Of a stretch of 64,000 nt of DNA, positions 36,583-47,000 are shown one piece after another. A model generated the notes under the pieces. The model saw only the letters and a program-made list of their open reading frames with translations. It was not told where the DNA came from and ran no database searches. This stretch comes from Sphingobacteriaceae bacterium (GTDB taxonomy: Bacteria; Bacteroidota; Bacteroidia; Sphingobacteriales; Sphingobacteriaceae): contig JAGIAD010000004.1 in NCBI GenBank assembly GCA_017745075.1, positions 62,001 to 126,000 on the forward strand, given 5' to 3'. Position 1 is the stretch's first letter, and each line of letters starts with the position of its first letter. The position numbers and the translations under genes are program-made.

Positions 36583-38064
36583 ATGAATTTAAAGAAATAT
36601 TTATTGATCGGTTTAAGTGCTATAGCACTTTCATCATGCACTAAAGATTATCTTAACGAACCTCAGCCAGCTGATGGTAGCGTTTCAGATGTATTGGTGT
36701 TTAATTCTAAAGTTGGTGTTGATAATGCCATGACAGGTATTTATTACCTTATGCGTAATTATCAGGGTTCTCAACAAAATATGTACGGTTGGAAAACAGT
36801 ACAGTTAAACTTTGACATGAGGGGTAACGATATGATCTCTGATGCCAGCAATTGGTGGTTATACGAAAATAACTGGAGTGATAATAATTATGGCCGAATT
36901 GCCACGGCATCGCGTAATACCCAAATCTGGAACCTTTGCTATAAAGTGATCAACAATGCCAATGCTATTGTAGCAAACATTAATAAGTTGCCAGAATCCG
37001 ACGCTGTAAAAAATGCTTTTGTTGCTGAAGCCAGAGCCTTAAGGGGTTGGGCTTACTTTCAGCTGGCAAGAGTGTACCAGTTTACTTATGCTAAAGATGT
37101 AAATGCAGCAGGTGTGCCTATCATGTTGGAACCGACAACAGCTACAACAACAGGTAAGCCCCGTTCTTCGATGAAAGATGTTTATGCACAAGTGGTATCT
37201 GATTTAGAGTATGCAACTGCAACATTAACGACGACACGCGTTGATAAATACCGCATTAATAAAAATGTAGCTCAGGGTATTTTGGCAGAGGTTTATCAGG
37301 AAATGGGAATGGCAGATGCTTCTTTATGGGCTAAAGCAGTTGCTAATGCACAAGCAGCCAGAACAGGTTTTACTTTAATGAGTGCTACCGATTATAAAGC
37401 TGGTTTTAATACTGTTTCTAATTCAGAATGGATGTGGGGTTTGCAATTTAATGCATCTCAATCATTATCTTATGCCTCTTTCTTTGGTTATATCGAGCCT
37501 TTAAATACTCCAAATACGGCTTTCAAAGCAAGGTATAATGATTTATATATCAATAATACTTTTGTGAGTTTATTTACGGCTACAGATATTAGAAATACCT
37601 TCTTGGCTGCGCCTGGGCAATCAAGTGCATTACCTTGGAAAAAGTTTGTGACATACAAATTTCAGGATAATGCAACCCAAACAGGTGATTTTGTAATGAT
37701 GCGTGCTGCTGAGATGTATTTAATCGAAGCTGAGGCTGATGCACAGCAAGGTTTATTAGAGCCAGCAAAAGATATACTTTTTATATTACAGAAACAAAGA
37801 GATCCGAATGCTGTTCGTTCTGCTGCAGCAAGTAAAGATGTGTTGATTAATGAGATTCTGGTAGAACGAAGAAAAGAATTATACGCAGAGATGGGCGTAG
37901 AGTATTTTGACTTAAAACGCTACCAAAGAGGTTTAGTCCGCAATGGTATTCAGTGGAGCTTGTTAAATATCCCTGCAACAGATAACCGCTGGAGGTGGCA
38001 GATTCCACAGACGGAAATGGACAACAACAAGAGCTTAACTAGCGCTGATCAAAATCCATTATAG
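36583..38064 (+). CDS. SusD/RagB-family outer-membrane lipoprotein, pair 4
   Basis: A 493-residue lipoprotein (lipobox LSSC, then TKDYLNEPQP). It belongs to the classical RagB/SusD branch (SusD-like_3 plus SusD domains) and not to SusD-like_2: AVRSAAASKDVLINEILVER and GVEYFDLKRYQRG are the standard C-terminal motifs, ending near RWRWQIPQTEMDNN. It should cap the SusC encoded 24 bp upstream. A strong terminator follows. Confidence 0.9.
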   Translation: MNLKKYLLIGLSAIALSSCTKDYLNEPQPADGSVSDVLVFNSKVGVDNAMTGIYYLMRNYQGSQQNMYGWKTVQLNFDMRGNDMISDASNWWLYENNWSDNNYGRIATASRNTQIWNLCYKVINNANAIVANINKLPESDAVKNAFVAEARALRGWAYFQLARVYQFTYAKDVNAAGVPIMLEPTTATTTGKPRSSMKDVYAQVVSDLEYATATLTTTRVDKYRINKNVAQGILAEVYQEMGMADASLWAKAVANAQAARTGFTLMSATDYKAGFNTVSNSEWMWGLQFNASQSLSYASFFGYIEPLNTPNTAFKARYNDLYINNTFVSLFTATDIRNTFLAAPGQSSALPWKKFVTYKFQDNATQTGDFVMMRAAEMYLIEAEADAQQGLLEPAKDILFILQKQRDPNAVRSAAASKDVLINEILVERRKELYAEMGVEYFDLKRYQRGLVRNGIQWSLLNIPATDNRWRWQIPQTEMDNNKSLTSADQNPL

Positions 38065-38082
38065 GCTTTAATCCTTAAAAGT

Positions 38083-38114
38083 AAAAAACACTATCTATTC
38101 AGATAGTGTTTTTT
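38083..38114 (+). terminator. Rho-independent terminator after susCD pair 4
   Basis: AAAAAACACTATCT (38083-38096) and AGATAGTGTTTTTT (38101-38114) form a perfect 14-bp stem with a 4-base loop. Confidence 0.9.
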
Positions 38115-38390
38115 GTTTAATAATTATCTATAATAATATTAATTTATAGTCGCTTCTCTAATCTCATTTTAATCTAATTGTATCTTTTTTATTAAAATAA
38201 TTTGGAACTTAAGATCGATAAGACAAGCTTTTATCTGTTTTTGTGTGGTTATGCTACGTTTTTCTATAGGTTTAAGAACATTTTTCTTATTAAAATAAAA
38301 ATCATTGTAATATTTTTTGATATGGGTGTTTGCATTGCTAGATGTTTACTTGTATATTGTGCTATTAACGGAAACTAAACTAACTTTTTT
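38115..38390. other. A/T-rich non-coding DNA before a truncated susC start
   Basis: No gene is visible. The last ~30 bp (from 38364) read ATTAACGGAAACTAAACTAA, a variant of the leader motif found before the complete susC genes. Confidence 0.45.
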
Positions 38391-38489
38391 ATGAAAAAAC
38401 TTTTACGAGATTCGTTTGCACTGTTATTTATTGTCTCTGGCAAGAAAATGAGATCGAATTATTGCAAAAATCCATGTAATTCGAGGTGA
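38391..38489 (+). pseudogene. Truncated susC-like start (remnant or leader peptide)
   Basis: An ATG preceded by a susC-type leader opens MKKLLRDSFALLFIVSG, clearly related to the signal peptide of the complete SusC proteins (MKKLLQSLFILLFIANS in pair 5). The similarity ends after about 17 codons; the frame stops after 32 residues at a TGA (38487-38489). No later part of a SusC is recognisable in the 250 bp before the next susC. It is most simply a leftover of a deleted or rearranged susC copy. A translated regulatory peptide upstream of pair 5 is an alternative. Confidence 0.6.
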
Positions 38490-38742
38490 CTGATCATCTT
38501 TTTAATATTAGGTGTTGAAAATCAAATGCCATTAACGGAATAAAGTCAATTTTAATCACCTTCATGCTTTCCTTGTTTGCTTAAACAATAACAATTATGT
38601 GTATTAAATCGTGTTCATTTACTTTTCGATATTAGTAATAAAAGTTTTGGGCAGTTGGACAATAGGAGGCGGTGAAAAGCAAAATTTGCATTCAGAGTAC
38701 AAAATCATATAAGGTCATCATTAACTAAATTAAATTATTTTT

Positions 38743-41700
38743 ATGAAAAAACTTCTACAAAGTTTGTTCATATTGCTATTTATTGCAAACTCGGCAATAG
38801 CGCAAGAAAGAACAATCACTGGAACAGTTACAGGTAAGGAAGATGGAGTGCCGCTTCCTGGCGTAAGTGTTAAAATTAAAGGTGCAACAGGCGGAACTAC
38901 AACAGGTGCGGACGGTAAATACACGGTTCGTGTAACTTCAAAAGCAACGGCTTTAGAATTTTCTTACATCGGCTATATTACTCATTCAAGAGCAATTGGT
39001 GGAGGGTCAACAATTAATGTAGCTTTAGAGAGCGACTCTAAAACATTAACAGATGTTGTGGTTACCGGCTATGGCGTAACCAAGAAAAAAGATTTTACAG
39101 GATCGGCTTCTAGCGTTAAAGGTGATGATTTAAAAGACAAACCGGTACAAAGTTTTGTGCAGGGTTTAACAGGCCAGGCTGCTGGTGTGAGTATTATCCA
39201 GCCAAATGGTTTATTAAACAATCCTCCGGTAATCCGTGTAAGAGGGGTAAGTTCTATTTCGTTGAGCTCTTTCCCTTTAGTGATCGTGGATGGCATCCCC
39301 TTTCCTACTGGTGATGCTTCAGCCAACTCTGCCACAAATAATCCACTGGGTGATATTAACCCTGCGGATATCGAATCAATCGATATCTTAAAAGATGCAG
39401 CTTCAACGGCATTATATGGTTCTAGAGCTGCAGCTGGTGTATTGGTAATTACCACTAAAAAAGGAAAAACTGGCGATGCCAAAGTAACCTATGACGGCTG
39501 GGTAGGTGTAAATAATGCCGTTCGTTTGCCTGAAGTATTAAATGCCCAACAATACATCGATTCGAAAAATGCTGCAGTTAAAAACGCATTGGGGATCAAT
39601 CCGAATGCACTTACTACTGCTCAGAGAGATGCAAACGGGGTGAGTTTCTTTCCAAGCTACAATGCCGATGGCTCATTGGTAGATACTAAATGGTATGATG
39701 AGGTTTATAGAACAGCTTACTCGCAAAACCACAACGTAACCATAAGCGGGGGAACAGCTAAAACAACTTATTACCTTTCGGGCGGTATTTCCGATCAAAA
39801 TGGTTTCTTAAAAGCAAACTCTTTCCAAAGAAACTCTGCACGCGCCAATTTAACGCACAAAGCAACAGATTGGTTAGAATTAAATTTAAATCTGAATTAT
39901 AACAACAGTTTCAACAAGTCTCCACAGAGTGGATCTGCTCCAGGTTCAGCATTTGCTTCTTCAGGTTTAGGACGTATTGCCATTGCTGCTGCACCAAACG
40001 TATCTGTATATAAACAAGATGGTAGCTATAACTTAAACGGTCAGTATATTGGTAACAATGCCAATCTTATTGCAGGTACCTGGGCTCACCCAACTGTATT
40101 GATTGAAAAAGATTTAAATACATCAGAAAATACTAGATTTTTAACCAATCTTGGTGCAACTTTCAAAATTGTAGACGGTTTAACTTTTAGATCAAATTAC
40201 TCGTGGGACAGAAGTAATACCGAAAACATTCAGTTTTGGAATCCTTTATCTGGGGATGGTTTTACGTATACTGGTTATGCATATAATAATACTGCACGCC
40301 GTAACAACTGGAACTGGATTAATACCTTACAGTATAACAGAACTTTTGGCGGCAATCATAATTTAAACATAACCTTAGGTTCAGATGTTCAAAAAACAAG
40401 AACAGTAAACTGGGGAGCTATCCGACAAGGTTTAGGTGATCCAACTTTCTTCGATCAGTTTCAAGGGACTTATGTAACCAACGTTCCAGGGGGAAATGGC
40501 ATTAACCAAATTTCTTTTGAAGCTTATTTGGCCAACGTTAGCTACAACTACAAGGGTAAATATTTCTTGAGTGGTAACTTTAGAAGAGATGGTAACTCTG
40601 GTTTAGCACAAGAAAATAAATGGGGTAATTTTGGTGGTGGATCAATCGGATGGTCTATCTCTCAGGAAGATTTCTTCAAAAGCTCATCTTTAGCAAATAC
40701 CATTAGTAATTTACGTATCCGTGCTAGTTATGGTAGAGTGGGTAACGCAAACGTAGGCTCATATAATGAATATACTACTTACAGTTCTGCTTTATACGGT
40801 GCTATTCCTTTTGCCTGGTTGTATGGCCAAGCGGGGAACAAGGATTTGAAATGGGAAACCAGTAACCAGACTGATATTGGTTTAAATATTGGCTTCTTGA
40901 AGGACAGACTTACCTTTGAAGCCGACTACTTTTATAAGGATATCAATAACCTGATTTTAGATGTTCCTCAAGCACCATCTAAAGGTATCCCTGGTGGAAG
41001 TATCCTTGCTAACGTGGGTTCGATGTACAATAAAGGATTTGAGTTTGCAATCTCGGGTATACCTGTAAAAACAATAGACTTTACCTGGACTACGAATTTG
41101 AATTTCACCACGATTAAAAATGAGGTAACGGCATTAGATCCTAACGTGAAACAGATTATAGGCACCACAAGCGGTTTGGAATCTGCAAGTATTACAACTG
41201 TTGGACAGTCTATCGGCAGTATTTATGCAGTTAAAACAAATGGTGTCAACCCTGCTAACGGACGTAGGATTTTTATCAATTCTGCCGGCCGCGAAGTACA
41301 ATATCTTCACCTTGGAGGCACAAGTGCATGGACCTACTTAGATGGTACTCCAGCATCTTCGCCAGCGGGCGATGCGCAGGTAATCGGAGGAACGTTGCCT
41401 AAATGGTATGGTGGATTTAACAACACCTTTGCTTATAAAAACTTCGATTTAAATATCATGTTTACTTACTCTGGTGGTAATTATATCTATAATGGTTCAC
41501 GTGCAGGATTATTGGATCAACGTTTCTGGAACAACTCAACGGAGGTGTTAAATGCATGGACCACCCAAGGCCAGGTAACCAACATTCCAAGAGTGGTTTA
41601 TGGAGATAATGTTTCCAATGGATCATCATTTCCTATTGATGCGAATGTTGAAAAAGGAGACTTTCTGCGTTTACAGGCTGCAACTTTAGGATACAAAATC

Positions 41701-41901
41701 CCAAAATCCGTATTTGGTAAAACCGGTATTAGTGGTGCAAGGGTTTACGCTTCTGTAAACAATGCCTTTATTATTACAGGTTATACAGGTGTGGACCCAG
41801 AGATATCTACCAATGGTAACTCCAACCTTGCAAGCGGTATCGAGCGTAATAGTATTCCTCAAGGAAGATCTTTCACATTCGGAATTAGTTTAGGACTATA
41901 A
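38743..41901 (+). CDS. SusC/RagA-type TonB-dependent transporter, pair 5
   Basis: A 1052-residue transporter starting MKKLLQSLFILLFIANS, signal peptide ending AIAQ. CarboxypepD_reg-like domain about 22-105, then GYGVTKKKDFTGSASSV, plug motifs LTGQAAGVSII, VDGIPFPT and ALYGSRAAAGVLVITTKKG, barrel ending ISLGL. Its first ~44 bases are the same as those of pair 6, although the proteins differ strongly beyond the signal peptide and belong to different subgroups; this suggests exchange of 5' ends. Leader ATTAACTAAATTAAA at 38720-38734. Confidence 0.91.
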   Translation: MKKLLQSLFILLFIANSAIAQERTITGTVTGKEDGVPLPGVSVKIKGATGGTTTGADGKYTVRVTSKATALEFSYIGYITHSRAIGGGSTINVALESDSKTLTDVVVTGYGVTKKKDFTGSASSVKGDDLKDKPVQSFVQGLTGQAAGVSIIQPNGLLNNPPVIRVRGVSSISLSSFPLVIVDGIPFPTGDASANSATNNPLGDINPADIESIDILKDAASTALYGSRAAAGVLVITTKKGKTGDAKVTYDGWVGVNNAVRLPEVLNAQQYIDSKNAAVKNALGINPNALTTAQRDANGVSFFPSYNADGSLVDTKWYDEVYRTAYSQNHNVTISGGTAKTTYYLSGGISDQNGFLKANSFQRNSARANLTHKATDWLELNLNLNYNNSFNKSPQSGSAPGSAFASSGLGRIAIAAAPNVSVYKQDGSYNLNGQYIGNNANLIAGTWAHPTVLIEKDLNTSENTRFLTNLGATFKIVDGLTFRSNYSWDRSNTENIQFWNPLSGDGFTYTGYAYNNTARRNNWNWINTLQYNRTFGGNHNLNITLGSDVQKTRTVNWGAIRQGLGDPTFFDQFQGTYVTNVPGGNGINQISFEAYLANVSYNYKGKYFLSGNFRRDGNSGLAQENKWGNFGGGSIGWSISQEDFFKSSSLANTISNLRIRASYGRVGNANVGSYNEYTTYSSALYGAIPFAWLYGQAGNKDLKWETSNQTDIGLNIGFLKDRLTFEADYFYKDINNLILDVPQAPSKGIPGGSILANVGSMYNKGFEFAISGIPVKTIDFTWTTNLNFTTIKNEVTALDPNVKQIIGTTSGLESASITTVGQSIGSIYAVKTNGVNPANGRRIFINSAGREVQYLHLGGTSAWTYLDGTPASSPAGDAQVIGGTLPKWYGGFNNTFAYKNFDLNIMFTYSGGNYIYNGSRAGLLDQRFWNNSTEVLNAWTTQGQVTNIPRVVYGDNVSNGSSFPIDANVEKGDFLRLQAATLGYKIPKSVFGKTGISGARVYASVNNAFIITGYTGVDPEISTNGNSNLASGIERNSIPQGRSFTFGISLGL

Positions 41902-41917
41902 TTTAATACAAATCAAC

Positions 41918-43417
41918 ATGAAAATTTTTCATATCAACACATACAAACTGAAGATCGCAATATTAGTGGTAACGGCATTACCATTAATAGGTTTGGTATC
42001 TTCTTGTAAAAAAGATTTTTTGGTTGCAGAACCAGAATTGAACCTTCCCGATCAAGATGCATTTGCTAATCCAACCAGGATTTTAGGGCAGGTAAATGGT
42101 TTATATGTATCACTTAAATCTGGTTCATTTCTTGGCGGCAGATACGAAATTTATAACGACATCAGGGCTGAAGAATTTACCAATAGGTTAAGTAATAATG
42201 TTACAGGTTACGATGTTTATCAAGGAACCAATAACTCTTCCAATACCTATGCTGCTAGCTTTTGGTCGCAGGGCTATTTAACAATAAATAGGGTAAACCT
42301 GTTTTTAAAAGGGATGGAAGCTAACCCGAATGTTCTAACAGCAGCCTTAAATGCAAACTATATTGGTGAAGCAAAATTTGTTAGAGCACTTAGTTATTTT
42401 TCTTTAATCCAGATTTTTGCAAAACCATACATTCTGAACAATGGCGCATCAAGGGGATTACCTTTGCGTTTACAGCCTGAAAGCTCATTGGCGAATAATG
42501 CGCTTAAAAGTAGTACAGTAGCAGCCGTATATGCACAAATATTAAAGGATTTGAACGATGCTGAAGCGGGTTTACCAGATACTTATTCTGTATCATCTGC
42601 CTCAGAAACAGCGTTGCTTCGTACAACACGTGCACACAAAAACACGGCCATTGCATTAAAAACACGTGTTTATCTTGCTATGGGCAATTATGCTAAAGTA
42701 ATTGAAGAAGGAAACAAGCTAGTTCCTTTGGTTGCTCCTTTTACAAATTCTGCCAGAACGCCCCATGCGCTGCAAGCAAACGTTTCTAGTGTTTTTGCGG
42801 CACCTTATACTACTACCGAATCGATTTTCTCTTTACCAATGGCCGATACAAACGCCCCTGGTACCCAAAATCAGCTTGGTTATTACTACAATAGTAACGT
42901 AGAGTATTTCTTAAATCAAACCGGTCTTGGTATATATGTAGATCCAGCTTGGCCTGCAAGTGACGCCAGAAAATCTAGTTTGACAGGAAATGTAGCGCTA
43001 TCTTCTACCAGCACGGTACGTAGAGTTATCAAATTTTCAGGAACTTCTCCATTTGTTGATTACGTTCCGATTATCCGATATGCAGAAGTATTGCTTAATG
43101 TTGCCGAAGCAGAAGCTTTGGTTACAGGTGGTAACCTTGTGCGCTCAGCTGCTTTATTACAGGCCGTACGTAGCCGTTCTGATGCGAGCTATATATTTGG
43201 TGCATTTGTTACCTCTACTGATTTAGTGAATGCAATTCTGAAAGAAAGACGCATCGAATTTTTAGCTGAAGGATTTAGATATAATGATTTGGCCAGAAAA
43301 GCGGCCCCGCTTCCATCATTTGGTATTGGTGCATCTGTTCCCGTTACAGATGATCGTTACACATTCCCAATCCCACTAGCAGAAATTAATACCAACTCGG
43401 AGGTTAATAACTTTTAG
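41918..43417 (+). CDS. SusD/RagB-family outer-membrane lipoprotein, pair 5
   Basis: A 499-residue lipoprotein (lipobox VSSC, then KKDFLVAEPELNLPDQDAF) of the classical RagB/SusD branch. Typical motifs are FVRALSYFSLIQIFAKPY in the first half and LKERRIEFLAEGFRYNDLAR near the end, followed by YTFPIPLAEINTN. The long pre-lipobox segment (about 30 residues) is longer than usual. It should cap the SusC encoded 16 bp upstream. A MITE-like element with a strong palindrome begins 12 bp after its stop. Confidence 0.9.
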   Translation: MKIFHINTYKLKIAILVVTALPLIGLVSSCKKDFLVAEPELNLPDQDAFANPTRILGQVNGLYVSLKSGSFLGGRYEIYNDIRAEEFTNRLSNNVTGYDVYQGTNNSSNTYAASFWSQGYLTINRVNLFLKGMEANPNVLTAALNANYIGEAKFVRALSYFSLIQIFAKPYILNNGASRGLPLRLQPESSLANNALKSSTVAAVYAQILKDLNDAEAGLPDTYSVSSASETALLRTTRAHKNTAIALKTRVYLAMGNYAKVIEEGNKLVPLVAPFTNSARTPHALQANVSSVFAAPYTTTESIFSLPMADTNAPGTQNQLGYYYNSNVEYFLNQTGLGIYVDPAWPASDARKSSLTGNVALSSTSTVRRVIKFSGTSPFVDYVPIIRYAEVLLNVAEAEALVTGGNLVRSAALLQAVRSRSDASYIFGAFVTSTDLVNAILKERRIEFLAEGFRYNDLARKAAPLPSFGIGASVPVTDDRYTFPIPLAEINTNSEVNNF

Positions 43418-43429
43418 AGTTGATGAAAT

Positions 43430-43628
43430 AAAAGAGGTTGTCTCATAAGTCATTTTAACCCTAATGTAGCCAAATAAAATTTCATCTCGGTCTCTATCTT
43501 AACAAAAAACGGTAATTTTCTATATAGAAAATTACCGTTTTTTGTTGTATTTCATTGTTTTAATGAAAATCTCCAAAATTAAATTCTGTTTGTGAACTTC
43601 GGTTTTGACTTATGAGACAGCCTCTTTT
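43430..43628. mobile_element. MITE-like element, 23-bp terminal inverted repeats
   Basis: A 199-bp non-coding unit bounded by 23-bp inverted repeats (43430-43452 and 43606-43628) that match at 22 of 23 positions. The core of the repeat, GAGGYTGTCTCATAAGTCA, resembles the ends of insertion sequences whose termini read GAGRCAGCCTC, as I recall from IS1182- and IS5-type elements. No transposase is encoded. The centre is a perfect 46-bp palindrome. I could not identify a clear target-site duplication; the flanks are A/T-rich. Confidence 0.6.
43501..43546. terminator. Perfect 46-bp palindrome, likely bidirectional terminator
   Basis: Two 23-base halves are exact reverse complements with no spacer (centre between 43523 and 43524). 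Each strand presents a stable stem containing ACGGTAATTTTC followed by a T-run, so it can act as a terminator in either direction, here for susCD pair 5. It lies within the MITE-like element. Confidence 0.75.
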
Positions 43629-44055
43629 TGTTCTAGAATATTTCATTTTGCCAAGTTTGACGATGGTGTTTTGCAGATTGTTGATTTTTTGGCCTTTTTG
43701 TGAGTGAATTTATATTTAATCACATTAAATCTTATTTTATTATGACATTATTGATTAAGCTTAAGTTTTTTGTAAAAACAGCTCCATAGTTGTTTAGCTT
43801 TCAAGATACTTCATGATCGAACTGTTGCAGGAGAAATTGATTATCTCTTCTTGAACTAAATACGCCTCTTTATCTATTCGGATAAGGTTATTTCTTAGGT
43901 ATGATTGTAAAACATGTGCAGGTTAATAGAAAACAACTTATTCGCATTGAGTATTTTAATTTTTATCAAAGTGTTTAATAAAAATAACGTAAAATTTGTA
44001 TTACAAAATACTAAACCCTATATTGTAAATTATTAACTAAACTAAACTATTTTTT
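43629..44055. other. Non-coding region upstream of susC pair 6
   Basis: About 430 bp of A/T-rich DNA without a gene. Its 3' end carries the susC leader motif ATTAACTAAACTAAA at 44032-44046. The promoter must lie here but I cannot place it with confidence. Confidence 0.45.
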
Positions 44056-47000
44056 ATGAAAAAACTTCTACAAAGTTTGTTCATATTGCTATTTATTGCC
44101 ACCTCAGCAATAGCGCAAGATCGAACAATCACAGGAACAGTTACGGCCAGTGAGGATGGATTACCACTTCCGGGTGTAAGTGTAAAAATTAAAGATGCAC
44201 CAAATTCCGGTGTCTCTACAAATGCGGCAGGTAAATTTTCTATTAAGACAAGTGCAGCTGCAAAAGTGCTTGTTTTTTCTTCTGTTGGATATTTAACACA
44301 AGAGGTCACCATTCGGGGAAATGTAATCAATGTTTCTTTGGAAGTTGACTCAAAGTCATTATCTGAAGTTGTGGTAACAGCACTGGGGCAAAAAAGAGAA
44401 GCCAAATCTTTAGGTTATGCAGCGACTACTATTGATGCTTCAAAATTAACAGCAGGCCGTTCAACCAACGTAGTAAATGCGCTGGCAGGTAAAGTAGCAG
44501 GTGTAAAAATTCTTTCTACCGGTGGAGCAACAGGCGCTTCATCAAATATTAATATTAGGCAAGCCACAACCTTTACCGGATCGAACCAACCGCTATGGGT
44601 ACTAGATGGTATTCCTATTGATAATGGTGGTGGAGGGCAATCTGTAAATACAGGAAGTACAAATTCGAACAGAGGTATTGATTTAAATCAGGATGATATT
44701 GAGTCCGTAACCATTTTAAAGGGGCCAGCTGCCGCCGTGCTTTATGGCTCCAGGGCTGTTGCCGGGGCTGTAATTGTAACCACTAAAAAAGGAAGCAAAG
44801 GGCAGGCCGGAAGAGTAGAATTAAGCAGTAACTACAATTATATAGAAGTTAACCGCTTACCGGATTATCAAAATGAATATTCTCAGGGTGCCAATGGATT
44901 ATATGATTCTTACTCGCAAATGTCGTGGGGAGCTAAAATAACGGGTCAAACGGTCACCAATTACCTTGGTAATCCTGAAACACTTACTGCTTATCCGGAT
45001 AATGTTAAGGATATATTTAAAGGGGGGTATAACCTGCAGAATAACGTTACTTTTACTGGAGGCACCGAAAAATCAGCTTACTATTTTAATTATGGAAATT
45101 TTAAAGAAAGTGGATTTATCGATAACAACACTTTGGCTAAAAATAACTTTACGGTTAACGCCAGTACACAATTGAGTAAAAACCTCACCCTAAGCTCTTC
45201 AATTCAGTACATTCATAATAACTCTGTAGGCACACCTACTGGTAATGCAAGGTCTAATCCCCTATTCGATGGAATGACATTGCCTAGAACCTATAACCTG
45301 GCAAACTATCCTTTCGAAACCCCGGCAGGATTAAATAATATTCCTACAAGCAGAGTGAACAATGCCGGTTATACTTATTATAATATTTTAGGCACCGATA
45401 ACCCCCTATGGTCAATAAAATATGTTTTATATAAACAAAAGATAGATCGTGCCATTGGTAATGTGGGTTTGGATTATAAAATAGCCGATTGGTTAAGTGC
45501 CAATTATAAAATCGGTATTGATCAATATACCAACGTATCTAAAACAATCAACGAAAAATCAGCAAACAATAACCAATCGGCAAGCAGGGCCGGTTCCATT
45601 ATCGATAATACAACAAACCGGCGCGAGGTAAGTTCGTATTTCAACTTAGTAGCCAACAAGAGGTTTTGGAAAGATTTTGGTGCCAGATTTTTATTGGGTA
45701 ACGAGATTAACTATAGAAGATTAGACCAGCTACAGGTTACCGGTAATGGTATACAGGCAGCCCATAATTACAATATCTCGAATACCTTAACTTACATTCC
45801 GGTTCAAGCCATAACCGAACAGAGTCTGGTAGGGGTATATGCTGATATTAGCTTAGATTATAAATCTTTTGCATATCTGTCGTTTACAGGCCGCAGAGAT
45901 GTTTCGTCAACTTTTGCTCCCGATAAAAGAAGTTATTTTTACCCTAAAGTAGATGCCAGTTTTATTGCTACTGAAGCTTTCCCTGAGTTAAAACAAAATG
46001 ATATTTTAACTTATTTGAAAATCAGGGCGAACTATGCAAAAGTAGGTAGAGAGGCACCAGTTTATAGTACGGGCACCTATTTTGGTACTGCAGGCCCTTC
46101 TGATGGTTTCGGACCAAATCTGGTTTTTCCATTTAACGGGGTAAATGGGCAAACTTTTTCTAATGCAGCAGGTAACATTAATATCAAACCCGAATTTACA
46201 GCGTCAAGAGAAATTGGTTTAGAGGCTAAGCTTTTAAAAGACAGGTTGAGTTTCGATATTGCATACTATAGCACCAAAAGTACCGACATTATATTTTCGG
46301 TACCTAGTGCACCTTCATCCGGATTTACCAGTACCCTGTTAAATGCCGGAACGCTAAAAGCTCACGGTATTGAGTTATTGGTTAGTGGAACACCGATAAA
46401 ATCAAGAGACTTTAACTGGGATTTATCTGTAAACTTTACCAAAGGAAGAAATGAAGTAGTAGAGCTTGCTCCAGGCGTTCCTTTTATTGGTAACGGTGGT
46501 TTCACCAATCCACAGGGCCGTATTGTTACCGGATATCAGTACGGAACATTATTTGGTCAGGTATTTAAAAAACTTAACGGTAAGGATATTGTGGATGCAA
46601 ACGGCAGGCTAAGCTCTGGCCAGATCAATACTGCAGAACTGCAGCCGATTGGTGATCCAAATCCAAAATGGACCGGTGGTGTAAATACAACATTCTCTTA
46701 TAAAGGCTTATCATTAAGCTTATTTGCAGATATCCGTTATGGTGGAGATATTTACTCAAGAACAATTACCGATTTAAGACGATATGGTGTTGCAGCAGAA
46801 ACAGGCAACAGAGATCGTTTATACATGCACAACGCAGTATACGCCGATGGTACACCAAATAATACCTTAATTACTGCCGAACAATATTATAGTGATTTGT
46901 ATTCTTCAGCAGCACAGCAATATGCGGTTTTTGATGGTTCCTGGATCAGGTTGCGTGAAGCCACATTATCTTATCGTATACCGGGCAAACTGTTAAACAA

